DNA of 64,000 bases from Diadema setosum (Eukaryota; Echinodermata; Echinoidea; Diadematoida; Diadematidae): contig NC_092700.1 of assembly GCF_964275005.1 (NCBI RefSeq), positions 17,889,649-17,953,648 on the forward strand, in the 5' to 3' direction. Position 1 is the first letter of the stretch. Each line of letters starts with the position of its first letter. Below, piece after piece: positions 1 through 11,975 of this stretch. The notes under the pieces were generated by a model. That model made no database searches. It was not told where the DNA came from and was given only the letters and a program-made list of their open reading frames with translations. The translations under genes and the position numbers were made by a program.

Positions 1-1582
1 GCACGTAGGCCGATATGAAGTTGTAGGACAACAGATGAATGCACGAATCCAAGACGACTTTAGTTGAACATTGATTCACTATCAATAACTGAAAATCACG
101 GCACCACTTCATACAGTGTAATACTACATACGTAGGTGTTGTGTGTTGTTGTTCGTTTGTTTGTTTGTACTCTTCTTCTCTCTTTTTTTTTTTTGGGGGG
201 GGGGGTGCCAAGCGATTTGTTTACTTAGAAAATACCAACTATGGGTAAAAGCAATTTGCACACAATAGCAAAACCGAAGCAGATGAAAGCGAAGCGATAC
301 TTTATAAGATATTGCCTTTTTAGACCCCGCGGAAGTTATTTTTCCCCCAAACAGAGATTTTTCCCCCAAGCTGAGAAAAAAAAAATACTGTCTCAAGGGA
401 AAATATAGTTATCGTTCAAGGGATTCTCAATTTTACTGTTAAATCACAACGATAGAAAATGCAATATTAATCGTGTATGATCTAGAACAAATCATTTATA
501 GCCCCGTCGGCATCGAGTTTAATTCTGGAATTACGTTACCTGCACGTGTCGTCTCTGCTCGCAATATAACGATTTCGATCCTCACTGTACTAGTCACGTG
601 ATTTCATTGTGACCAATCACTGACAAGTGTTTAAACATATTATTTAACATAAATCTTAATGAATAAGCCTACACAATCACGATTACCTATGTATAATATC
701 AGTCTGACCGTAGGCACACAAACACGCACGAGTTGTTTCCTTGAAAGATAATAGGATATCTTCCTCTTCAACGGCAAAAAAAAAAAAAAAAAAAAAAGTT
801 ATGAACTATGGTCCGGAAGTGATTTAGGAACTATGGTCCGGAAGTGATTTAGGAACTATGGTCCGGAAGTGATTTAGATTTCTCACATTTTTTCTGTTTC
901 CGCTGACAGTTCTATTTATTGTCCAATGCAGACATAACTGATACCTCGGTGCAAGTAGATCCTACACATCTAACATCATCTAACCCGAGTTGATGTAGGC
1001 CTAAAGGCCTCCGCACACCGAACACGGTATACAGCAATAGTTCGGTTTTTGTTTTGTTTTGCTTTTGTTTCGTTTGTTTGTGTTTTTTTTTTTTTGTTGT
1101 TGCTATGGTGCACCAAAAGGAACTTCATTGTATGTCTGGTTCTGTTACAATTTACTTTCCCACCAAATAAATCTTCAACTTGTGATTTTGCTGTTCTTGA
1201 TTTTGACATAGGAGCAAAATTTGGGGTGATTTTGTATTTATACTATAAATATTGATTAAAAAAACCCAGAACCGGACCGTTGCCGTTACCGTGCTTGATA
1301 TGTGAAGGCCTTTAGTCCAATAAACAAACATATTAAGAAAAGATCAAGTAGAAATCACGCATTATGGACAATAATAATGTCGAAGAGAGGATTGTCATTT
1401 TCAAAGTACGCCTATCACCCATGCTTTTGTTTTTCTTCACAGAGCTGAAATAAACTATATCACAAACAGCTTTCAAAGACTGAAAAAATAAATGGCAAAT
1501 CTTTTGACATGCAGTTGGAGGATAAATTAATCATGCTCATTATGTACTGATACATCGTAGTACGAGTTTTGCGTGTAACATG
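1..1582. other. non-coding flank downstream of the GPCR gene
   Basis: No exon-like stretch is visible on either strand. The region holds T-, G- and A-homopolymers (for example 187-205 and 777-797) and the 25-bp triplicate described separately. It would include the 3' UTR of the minus-strand GPCR gene, but I could not choose a poly(A) signal with confidence. Confidence 0.5.
803..877 (+). repeat. 25-bp unit repeated three times, each with an ETS-type core
   Basis: Three identical, directly adjacent 25-bp units lie at 803-827, 828-852 and 853-877, just after an A-run. Each contains CCGGAAGT (813-820, 838-845, 863-870), the consensus core bound by ETS-family transcription factors. The repeat is seen directly; any regulatory role is inference. 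Confidence 0.85.
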
Positions 1583-1945
1583 TCAGATTCCGTTTCCTTC
1601 AATTGCGCACGGCTCAATGAATGTCGACATCCTGGAATCGTGTTCAGTTGAGTGAATATACGATATTCGCTGTTCGGACGGATTGGACGTCGTTCCGCTC
1701 ATCATCGTCATCGTCGTCGACTTCCTGTCCGAATAGGTGCGTCCTCGAAGCGACGTTGTGCCAACTTTCTTGCCTTGCATCTTGGCCACCCACAGGTCGA
1801 GGACAGTCCTGTTGGCAGTGAATGCAAGGAATATGTAGAGTCCCTGAAGAGAGTTTAGGACAATGAACACGTACCACAGGGCGCCAACGCGAGCATACGC
1901 TGCAACAAAGCCAAAGAGCCACGTGAACCCGAGCAACGTCGAGAT
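1583..1945 (-). CDS. GPCR exon 3 (helices 6-7 and cytoplasmic tail)
   Basis: The acceptor is TTTTCCAG|ATCTCG at 1946/1945, phase 0. It encodes STLLGFTWLFGF, the hallmark of family B helix 6, then helix 7 and a Ser/Thr-rich tail of about 75 residues. The stop is TGA at 1585-1583. Confidence 0.88.
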   Translation of the reverse strand: MSTLLGFTWLFGFVAAYARVGALWYVFIVLNSLQGLYIFLAFTANRTVLDLWVAKMQGKKVGTTSLRGRTYSDRKSTTMTMMSGTTSNPSEQRISYIHSTEHDSRMSTFIEPCAIEGNGI

Positions 1946-4900
1946 CTGGAAAATAGAAAAATGGAGCAAAATACGAAATTACAAGAGAAGGAACTTTACA
2001 TAAATAAAAATAATTACGTAAATTACAGAAATTATTTTGTGAGATTTTTTTTGTGTGCTAATGTTGCCGTTATCTAGTGTTAATTAATATATTTTAGCAA
2101 GAAAACAAACTGAAATTTTAACATGTATTGCATCATTCATAATAGTTCCGGTAATCACTACCGAGAAGCAATTTTATCATGTCATATGATTTGTTTACAG
2201 ATTTCAATACGTTTCAAATCAAAGGGATGGTACAGTTTCGTGTGAGATGGGATTTGAGGTTTCCAAAGTTTTTTGATGATGATGACAGTGATTTTTTAAG
2301 ATAATGACAAACCTGTTATGAAATATGAAGCACAATACTTCTAAAGAGAATTCAAAGTTTATTTGATGAAATTGGTTTTGAAATGACTGAGATGCAAAAA
2401 AAAAAACCCCAACAAAACAAAGCATTCCAATTAAAAGGTTGGACCTGCCTTTTTATTTGGATCGCTTTTGTTTTTTACTTTTTTTTGACATCTCAGCCAT
2501 TTCAAACCGATTTTCAGCAAATAAGCTTTGAATTCCCCTTAGAATTGTATGCTTTTTAACATATTTTCATAAGGCGGTTTGTAAGTATCTCGCAGAAAGT
2601 TAAAAGCTGAATTCTCACCTCAACATAATGCTATACCATCCTTTTAAAAAATTACCTTTAAATATATCCTTAGCTCGTTTCCCTTCTCCTGGAGGCTGCT
2701 GGTCTGTTGTAACAGTCTGTTCCTCATTCGAGCGGCGTATCTTATTCCCCGCACAGTGTGCAAGAACAACAACGCATTTAAGAGAAGGCACCCACCTAAA
2801 GGGCATCCAAAGGCTATCAGATTTGCCTTATTATCGACGATCCAGCACAGCCTGTCGCTACCATAGGAAAAGTTCAATTCTTCCCCAATGGTAAAATGCA
2901 TCGAGATACAGGTGACAACAACAGCACAAGGAAAAGCTACTGCAAAAGCTAAGTACCAAAGAAAGACTTTAGAGCTCTCAGCCGACAGTGCAAAGGTGTC
3001 TCGGTCCCCAAATGTCTTGTTCAATTCAATCGCAAGAGCACTTGTTAGCGAAAATACGAGAAGCCAAAGAAAGTGTCCCAGAATGGCGACGCCCATACAG
3101 ACGTCTCGGTTAACTGTCCCGAAGCCATTGAGCAGTTGCAGGAGTTGAGCCGCGAAGAGCACCACGCAGAACGCCATTATCAACTTGTTACTGACACACT
3201 GGCGAAGGGCAGGGAAGGCGCTATAGGTTAGAAAAGTAAAAGAAAGCGCCACCAGTGAGATACAGACGCCTACGTAGCTGAGAATCACCTGGGCGTGGTC
3301 GTACCGGTACACCGTTTCGACAACGGTCCGATTGATTGTTACGTTTCGCTCGAATTCATCCGTAACACAAATCTGCACGCTCCCATGCGCAGTCAGCATG
3401 TACTCGTTTGGACCTAGAACTACATCATTTATCGTGTCCACGAGAAACCCTGATGTCCCATTAAGAAGCTTGAAGGAGCTTGCGTTTCTAGAGATCGTGG
3501 GACATAAGAGGAGTGATCCTTTGTTGCAAACCCTTACAGAAAACTCCTTGGAGTATCCCCTACGCGTGCCCATCCACCTGTAATCTGCTGTTAACAAAGT
3601 TTCATAAGGGTGATACAATATTCCCGTCGCTTCATCTTTAGCGAATGATGTGCCATTAATTTCCTGAAAGGTTACGTTGGAAATCCTTGTCATGACGGTG
3701 GGACAGAGCTGTAAGCCTTTAACGGCATCACACTTCTGATATATCACTATTTCCCTAATTGGACACTGGGCATCTATACCTTTTGTTCTGATCGCGTTAT
3801 CCACAGTATCTTCCAGTTGAGCATAGCTTAATCGGTCCGAGTAAACACGAAATTTAACAACCAAAATCCCCTGTTCAGCTTCGACGTTGCAATCTGTCGT
3901 ATTTGTGTTTGAATGATTGCCCTTGTTACTGGGAAGTGTTGCGATTAGACTGACATATTCACCGAAAAGAGACAGCGTTGACAAAACGCATGATGCCATG
4001 TCTGCAAACGTCTCATCATCAATACAAGATGAAGCAAGACTTGTTGCAACTTTTGTCTCCAGCATCACCTCAAGGTCATTATTGTTGTATCCGCAAGTAA
4101 GGTTTCTTGGTAGGGCATCTCTGATGCAGTGCTCGTCTTGCAGCGTGTAACCAGGTGCGCACGAAACGGCCACGCATGTATCCAGCAAAAAGTTGTACAC
4201 TTCTCCGAGTTGGCAAGAAATAGCTGTTTCAACCACTCTCCTCTGTGAGTAGGAAATTGATACACCACCATTACCAGAAAAATCAACAAGCACAGATATG
4301 GGGGTAAGTCCTCCTCCTCCTTCTCCCTCTCCTCCTCCTCCTCCGGTAGTTGACTCCTCCGGCAGTGAACAGATTCTATCAACAGTGTTGTCTTGCTCGA
4401 CCTGCGTCCAGACTTGGTTTCGGACATCTGCGTTGCACAGCTTGCAATACGGGTTCCTGTAGTACACCTTCGAGTTATGCTTGAAGACTGCACTGAAAAG
4501 GTTACATTTTTCCACAAGGACCTTCTGCGCATCTCGGGGACACGTGTCGATGTAGTTGACATCCGTGCACACACGGACGACCGAAGATGATGCATTTGCA
4601 GGTGGAGCGATTTCTAGTTTACACACCCCAGATACCAACAATTTTCTGACAAGCATATCATCCTGCTCAAGTGCCGTTGCGTACGTTGGGGGACAGGATA
4701 ATTCTAGAGTCCACGGTTGTAGCTCCTCGTCCAATTCGACACCATTACATATTGCGCAATAAACATTTCTATACGTGATCGACTGGAAAGACACAACAGG
4801 AATGGCGCCAACGTCAGGGATCACTTGAGACTTTGCGACGTCGCACTTAGACCGGACATTTTCGTCGGTCCATCCTGACGGGCACGACACAACCATCAAA

Positions 4901-5501
4901 TACGCTCTTTTGGTCTCTCTGAGATGAACGCACGACAGCTGATCACGTGATAGTCTTTCCACCGACTGACGGAAACGAATGTCCTCCTCAGGCTCCCCGC
5001 TGAATGCGGAGCTATCCGGGGAAGTGCATTCCTCAAAGTAGTCAGCGCAGCAGTCGCTGAAGAAGTAGCAGGCGTAGTCGCAGTTGCAAGGGGTTGGGTT
5101 GCCTTCGACCTTTCGGCACCCAGAGGTTCTGCAGAGGCTGTCAGTACAGACTTGCACACTCTGATTTGCCATCAGAACCGTCTGTGAGGCGGGCTCACCT
5201 GAGGAGAAATACGAACAATGAACAGCGTGTGAAATACATGTACACTTTTTTTTAGGGTAGATTATATAAACAAGGATTGGTGTCAGACTTCCTTCATCTT
5301 TTTTCACCCAGAGCCTCGCCAGCATACATGTCATCTTGTTAAGCAGTGTCTTATGTCTGGTCTCGTGCATAGTTTCCCTTTTGAGAAAGTATTCCTGTTT
5401 ATTGTATTGTTTATTTCCGTATAGCCATTCAGTCAAGGGGGTTTTAGTGACATGAAAATACATTCAAGAAACACATAAACAGTAATACAAAACACACACA
5501 C

Positions 5502-5551
<50 letters not shown>

Positions 5552-5719
5552 ACAATATTATATTCAAATACATCTGTTACATCTTTAAAAAAAATGAGGT
5601 GAGAACAGTAATATACGGAACGTACCTGATGTACATAATCGAGGCTTGAGAAATGCAGACATCGCGATGAGGAAAATTGGAAAGAAACGTCCGTGATTTC
5701 CCATGATACCAGGCCAAGT
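1583..5719 (-). CDS. adhesion/Methuselah-like family B GPCR with an N-terminal somatomedin B domain (three exons)
   Basis: Predicted seven-helix receptor of the plasma membrane. The exons are 5719-5626, 5198-2656 and 1945-1583. Their phases fit (94+2543+363 = 3000 nt, 999 residues plus stop). A hydrophobic signal peptide opens the protein; ATGs at 5719 or 5704 are both possible. A somatomedin B-like domain spans about residues 49-89, with eight cysteines ending in DCC.DY...C. A long N-glycosylation-rich ectodomain follows. The helices lie near 667-693, 704-726, 731-756, 776-800, 824-850, 880-898 and 901-922. The last has NSLQGLYIFLAF, typical of family B/adhesion receptors. I see no cysteine/tryptophan GPS autoproteolysis site before helix 1, as in Methuselah-type receptors. 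A Gly/Glu-rich low-complexity insert lies near 4300-4345. The ligand cannot be told. Confidence 0.88.
2221..2648. mobile_element. foldback MITE, family 1, copy A (in GPCR intron 2)
   Basis: The two halves are inverted copies of each other. The left begins AAAGGGATGGTACAG and the right ends CTATACCATCCTTT. Both arms carry the family core (GTTTATTTGATGAAA...GG, then ...TGAGAT). Related copies are at 38,224, 43,883 and 44,254. It fills most of the 710-bp intron. Confidence 0.75.
2656..5198 (-). CDS. GPCR exon 2 (ectodomain and helices 1-5)
   Basis: The acceptor is TTTCTCCTCAG|GTGAGCC at 5199/5198. The donor is TTTAAAG|GTAATT at 2656/2655, phase 0. A single 2.5-kb exon carries the somatomedin B domain, the whole ectodomain and helices 1-5. 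The open frame runs upstream of 5198, but that stretch is intron. Confidence 0.88.
5199..5625 (-). other. GPCR intron 1 with a TA/TG microsatellite
   Basis: This is non-coding between the two checked splice sites. It contains a dinucleotide run at 5503-5552, (TA)n passing into (TG)n. Nothing else is recognised. Confidence 0.7.
5626..5719 (-). CDS. GPCR exon 1 (signal peptide)
   Basis: Encodes MTWPGIMGNHGRFFPIFLIA and onward, a basic start followed by a hydrophobic core. The donor is TCAG|GTACGT at 5626/5625, phase 1. It joins the next exon to give TSGEPASQ. The second ATG at 5704 would still keep the hydrophobic core. Confidence 0.75.
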
Positions 5720-5773
5720 CATAAGTCGTACGTCACGGATAGCTGGATTTAAAGGTTTTAAACGGTCGATCAA

Positions 5774-8700
5774 TACATCAATCCATGGTAACTTTAAGTG
5801 ACTGGCTTCACTGTGAAAAAAGAAAATGCCATTCCAGCACGTTCAAGCTGATTTTCAAAAAATGACATAAGGACGAATGATAGAATGGAACCCAAAAATA
5901 GGTGCAGTGCTATCTATATACCTTGACATTAAAATAACAGAAGCAGGGGATTTTGCTGTTACGTCTTTTACGTGTTATCATGCCTATCAATTACTCACAT
6001 ACTTTGTTCTTCCGTTTTTATCTTACACCAACATATAGATATGAGAATCAATGTTCTTTGAGGATTTCTCAACTACTATCCTCTTCCACTAGAAGTAATT
6101 TTGTTGAAAATGTATATAAATAAATAAATAAATAGGTAGATTGAATGCTACCTATCTCGTATATCTCATATATTTTGATGTTTAATATCCTTAAGTTCAA
6201 ATACCTAGAATATTAAACATTGAATATGGAATGGAAGTTCACTTGAAATGAGAAACGAATGAGATCATTCTGTTGTATAAGATAGAGGTGTTATGATGAC
6301 GTCACGCATGATCACTGCTGGAATCAGGCACAGTGAAGATAGTTACGGATGTTGCAACACTCGATTACTACTTCGTCTCATAAAGCAGACGTAAATTTGT
6401 TCTTCGAATAATTTTTAGCCTTCAGTATCAACTGTATATTGATTCCTGAAAATCCGAAATATAAGTGTGATGTATGAAAAGTACTATTGCATCATTTTCC
6501 TGTATATTTTTTTTTCACTTTACAATAAAAAAAGTGTGTATTAACGTAGGTTAATTTCCCCCTTAGGCTCTTGAATCAAGAAACAACTTTGAAACCTGTG
6601 AAATCCTCTTTGCTCACTCTTTTAAATATTCCTTCGATCTCGACAGTTTATCATAGGCGTACAGTGTTGCAAGTTCTACCGTGCCAAGGCTGCCATGACG
6701 TTGATGAGCCTGTTTGCAAAACTACACGTATATGTAACAATCTTTATATTATCATATCGAGACTCTCGAAATTACCATCAACCTCAAAAAGCCCCCGAAA
6801 GTATCACCGAACTATAGATAACGTTTGACATGCCTATTTTCATCAATAGTTTGACTCGTTCACCGTCCGTGCAGATTCTTCACGCATTCTCGACCGAAAA
6901 TGAGTGAGTCCTAATTGATTAATGGTTTAAATTGATGCAAAAAAAAAAGGAAAAACAATAAAACAAACAAAAACACTTAATTTTTGTATCATTTAACGCT
7001 GCCAAAGTATACACACATCTTCAACCCTTAAACATGTGTTAATGGCTGATTGTCTTAGACAGGATATACTTGACGCCACCGGGTATCTTGGAAAGATTCG
7101 ATCTCCTGCGAATTTTGCCACTAGATGTTCATCCCATAAACATGAAGCATACAGTGGGCACACAAGTGCCACACATATGCACTTTCGCGGCAGCAGCTAA
7201 TAATGTGCAGTCAGGCTTGAGGTCAATGCCAGTTACTGATATCGAATGTTTTATCTTCTCTGTCTTTCCCACCTCCATGAGAAAAGCGTTCGGTTGGCTT
7301 TGAGAGGAGGAATTCTCACGATATTGAAGGACGTAAATATATTCCGTACCCTAATTATCAAAGTAAATCATGCATGGGAACGTTCCATGCCAAAGGGTGC
7401 AGTATAGTTATCCCTAATAAAGGAAACTCTACACATTTGTCAGCATGCAAGCGTATATTATCATAAATATTCTGAAACAATTTTACACGAGTACATTGGT
7501 AGTAGTTTTCCGAGCACTGTGGAACATCACTCAATAAAATGGTGAGTTTTGCACCAGTCCCTTAAAGTTAAGTATGACGATAAAGCAACAGTATCAATGC
7601 AATCACAAAGAAACTACATGCAATTGTATTAGCTATTTTCATAATACACCATTTTACCACAAAAGGAGCACATTAAAAAGCAACCCAAGATCAAAGATAT
7701 CCAGGTACCAAGTGCAATAATGCACAGGTCATAATGACCATCATAGAATATCAACTTTATACCGGGTATTAAAATTTTGTTATCACGACGTAATTAGCAT
7801 ATAGCTTTAGGAAACTATTCGAAGAGCATGACTTGCAATGTCCTTTATCGTGTATGTATGACATAATGTACTGTTGGTTTATGCTACTCAGGCCCCTGTG
7901 GCTTTAACAGTTAATCATTTTATTATTATCATTATTATTATTATTATTATCATTATTATTATTTTGCATTTGTATTTGCTTCATGACAATTCACCTTCTT
8001 GTACAAATCGATTATACTGCATTGCAATCATTTTGTATCATTTGGATATGAAAACAAATAAATGAAATAAAAAAAAATCTACTTTAGGTAATCATTTAAG
8101 AGCAATTACACTCCAGACCGATCACTCACTCTTCAAAAACCCGACATGAATCCTTGTTTGCCGATTGCTATATGTTTCTACTGTCCACGTGATGGTTGTT
8201 CGTATTCTTTCTCATTAAATTCCATTCAATTCAAAGGTTTTATTTTCACTTCTTTCAACAGAATGTACAAAAAGTGGTGTGGTGAAGTGGATAAAACCCT
8301 AAACGTCAGGACTAGAGGTCCGTGATTCCAAACGACTTTCCCCACGTGCATTATAGGTACCTGGTAACTCATGGAGTCATGGTGTAACAATAATGAGAAA
8401 AATAATGATAGAGCCGTCATGGAGAACAGTAAATATACAAAACCATTATTAATGTTATTGTTATCGACAATTAAAAAGTAATACCAATGTTGATTATAAC
8501 GAAAATGATAATGAAGGTGATGGTAGGGCGTCTGTCTACATGGAAGAGGCTACTCCAGCAAAAACAGAAATACCATGCACTGAGACTCCCAACTTCTTCA
8601 AGCATGTCAAGTATGACATATACCTGAGCAATATAATTACATATCAATGCCCAATGTATCACTGTAATACTAAACACTTTCGGTTCATGCGAAAAAAAAA

Positions 8701-9491
8701 ACTATGGTTACAATACTTACAACATCAAAGATGCGCAATTCTCGGATGTGATGTATGATTCCAAGTCATTCGACTTATCCACGTCAAAAGTAATGTTGAT
8801 CTATCGACTAGTGTCAGCTCCAATCGTTTCTAAAAGAAACTATAATGGTAAATGTTAAAACACGTTTGCTGGCGGGAAAGAGTTCAGAAAAGACGCTCAC
8901 GAAGAGCTTTATCCGCTAAATTTTGATCCATCTCACACTTGCGGCTACGGCTATGGTTAAACATTACAAGCGATCGCGGGAACTAAGTGTTAATAGTGCA
9001 TTTGAGACCACGCTTCCTCGCCTGTACCACGTGACCTATCCCCAAAATGCGAAGATAACACCAAGGTGGTCCTAAATTAACATCATATTATCTGCAGCAC
9101 CGGACATATTGACGAGTTTAGAGGTGGGTTAGTTAAACCGGTAGACCTTCATTTTCTCCTGGAAATAAAATAAATGTCTTATCGTTTTTTAAAAGGGATT
9201 TTGATTTTACGACGCTCGAGGAAATTAGCCCTGCTGCCTTTATTTGGATTCAAGGACCAAACAAGATTATTTGAATATGTCAGACTGAGAGAACTAGTTT
9301 CTTATGATACCGATGTAATGTATCTTGCTATCTGCTTTCTCTGCAAAGTTCAAACAATAATGGTAACACTTCTAATTATTACGGAATCAACCAATCAGAT
9401 AACGCGCCCCAGAAGTAATAATGATGTTAATAGAACGGGCACAGACCTCCAAGTAGTCATACATTCACTTTCAACGAGATTTAAATAGATT

Positions 9492-9522
<31 letters not shown>

Positions 9523-11341
9523 TTGTGTTTTGAATCAACAAGACTTACTATAGCATTAGTTGTTGTAGTTGTTGTTGTTGTTTTTAAAAATAACAGAAAA
9601 GAAGAGAGAACGAAAATGAAACCCTTAAAAAACGATGATTTGCCCCAGATATAATACTGGCATAAAATCAGACCATAATAGATCTTAAACAAAAAATAGA
9701 ATAAAACATTATAATTAGATATAGAATATAGTGTCTCCACGAGAGAGCTCATAATGATTGTCTCCACTAGCATTAGACCATGGAGCTGCTTACAATATAG
9801 CTCCATGATTAGACGAAGTCAGTCTTGACAAACACGAGGACGTCGAGGGATTGAGCTTCCGGAGTCTATTTAGCGCAAAGCCTTCCATTTTCTGTCCCAA
9901 ATGGCCTTCCGTCAGTGAAGAGAACGAACCGACTGTGTGTTAGACGGGATGGATTGGGCGTTAAGTGTGTGTTCGAACAGAATCTGAGAACACATTCCCA
10001 TGTGAAAAAAAAAAATAATCTTGTCTGTTACTCATTTCAGACACAAACACAAACCCATACCATGGAGGTACTCTGTTTCGTAGCTCAATGCCCACACGCT
10101 CACGAATGACATCACTAGAAAAATACATTTTGCATACGTATTGAATTTTTCTCTTTGATCAATTTGAATCAATTCAAGTTGAATTTGGGTTTACACATCT
10201 ATAATCTGATGCTCGTTACTTTTGTCTTAGTCAGCTATGCAGGTATAATTCAGCGTTTTCTTTTTACAGAATGATGATGTTCCTTGTCATGTGCACTAAA
10301 AGGCAGTGACAAATCTTGTATTCAGGAGGTTTAATTCAGTTGGTTTTACGCACATAGTATACAAGTTCTTTTGACGACGATACCAACACGACATCTGCAA
10401 GTTCATAAAACCGTGTAATAAACAGAATCTCAACATGCCACGAGAAATGCATGCGATCAAAGGCGGAGATCTCTTCTCTGTGGATAGGGCGCCATCTATT
10501 GACTCCATTTCCTCTCGAATTGCAGATGATATCGTATTCGTCTTTCTCTGTTTTTCCCATGTTAAAATGTTTCGCACGGTTACAGTTATCCCACACTACA
10601 TGCTTTCAATATTCCAGGAGTCTGACAGGTCTACATGCTTTAGTGAGGAAAGGGGATAATGTTTGCAGCGGAACATGTGTATCATTCAATTCATGAAAAG
10701 ATCTATTAGGAAAACAGGCAAATGTCTAACCACGAGTATAAGCCTCGGTTATAGAGAGAAAGATAGGTAGATAGGAAGATATATAGAGAGGGAGAGATAG
10801 AAAAAAGATAAGAAAATAGTTCTTTCTCGTAACTTTTTCGGAGACGTTCTTTCCCAAATTAAAAGTGTGTATGTGTGTTTTTTTTTTCCAAATGTCTTTG
10901 CCATCAGGATATTCTCCTCGACAGCCGTCTTTATACATCCACATAAAGCTTCTTCAATGTTCTACATCTAAGTTTTCGGGCAAAAAATCATTGGAAAGGG
11001 ACTGTGGTTGTCAGAGACTAATCTCCAGGCGTGGCACAAAAAGCGCGCCGTTAAATCCTGCGTTCAAACGAAGGTTAGTTGAATACAGATCGTCCGTTTT
11101 TGTTACAGTGTGAATCGATGTACGTTCCCTGACACGACCAAAATCCTTGTGGATATGGGTTAGAATAATTATATCACATGTAGATAATACACCACTGTAT
11201 TAGTAGGAATTGAGAATACTTAAGTTTGATGTCCTACACTCTTGCAGGCGATCAGGAGTCAAAGTTGTTAAAAGTCAGTGTTTTTAAAGAGAAAAAAGAA
11301 AAGAAAAGAAAGAATTGTTGTATTCTTACAATTGCATTATT
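5774..11341. other. intergenic region, no gene recognised
   Basis: Only short random frames occur. Microsatellites are at 7918-7963 (ATT) and 9491-9530 (GT). A decayed tRNA-like stretch is listed separately at 8265-8332. The GPCR promoter should lie just right of 5719, but no core promoter motif is convincing. Confidence 0.5.
8265..8332 (+). repeat. possible decayed tRNA-derived SINE head
   Basis: The pattern resembles a tRNA head. A box A-like GTGGTGAAGTGGATAAAAC is followed about 35 bases later by a box B-like AGGTCCGTGATTCC. The bases between do not make a clean cloverleaf. It sits next to short ATTCAATTC-type runs. This is a weak call. Confidence 0.25.
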
Positions 11342-11523
11342 GCAGGGGCTTTACAAAATTAAAGAGGAGCGCACCCCCCCCCCCATTTTTTTCTTTTTAT
11401 TTCTTTTGCTTTGACAATTTAATTTTTAATTTAATTATTAAGTAAACTTTTATGCCGGGCCAGAGTAAGGAGTTTACGCGTAGTTGTCACCGTGCATGCC
11501 TTATCAAGAACAAGGCAACTTGA

Positions 11524-11563
11524 GGGGGCGCGCGCCTGGCGCGCCCCCTCTGGATCAGCCACT
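11524..11563 (-). mobile_element. single hAT-like terminus with GC-rich hairpin
   Basis: Read on the minus strand it begins CAGTGGCTGATCCAGAGGGG, a hAT-type end. A GC-rich palindrome (GGGGGCGCGCG/CGCGCCCCC) follows. Only one end is seen here, so it is a fragment or solo terminus. Confidence 0.35.
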
Positions 11564-11618
11564 GTATTGTGTGGTACCGAACAACTATTTGAAGCTTATT
11601 GGCGCCACAGAGAAGGCC

Positions 11619-11783
11619 AGGGCCCCATGTATTTAATAAAAGTTGATATGATAGCAACTCTTGCTAGAATGGCAGCTTCCCTTAGCAACAGACAATCAGG
11701 GATCTGGATTCCTGTCGTTACCATGACAATTGCCATTCCAGCAAGAGTTGCTATCATATCAACTTTTTATGAAATGGGGCCCA
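11619..11783. mobile_element. foldback MITE (GGGCCC...TTTCATAAA type)
   Basis: The arms of about 55 bp are inverted. The left has GGGCCCCATG, then AAAGTTGATATGATAGCAAC. The right is GTTGCTATCATATCAACTTT, then ATGGGGCCC. The terminal pattern is shared with the element at 40,650. Confidence 0.75.
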
Positions 11784-11975
11784 GATGATTCCTCGCCCTT
11801 TCAATTTTCTTGGGTTCGAGTAGGCGAGAAGACGGAATCCAAATTATCGTCTTCTCAACTTCTCAGGTCAGAGAAAACAAGAAGACGAAATCTCACATCT
11901 CGCCTTTAGTTCCAGCCGAGATAACATCACTTACCGTGAGAAGTGTATTAAGTATTATTATTATTTTTTTTTTTT

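Noticed and set aside
4065-4595. A 176-codon minus-strand frame within the GPCR exon
   Set aside because: It is a shadow in another frame of the receptor ectodomain and lacks any domain.
5199-5463. Upstream part of the long GPCR open frame as coding
   Set aside because: A clean acceptor at 5199/5198 and a signal-peptide exon in matching phase show that this part is intron.
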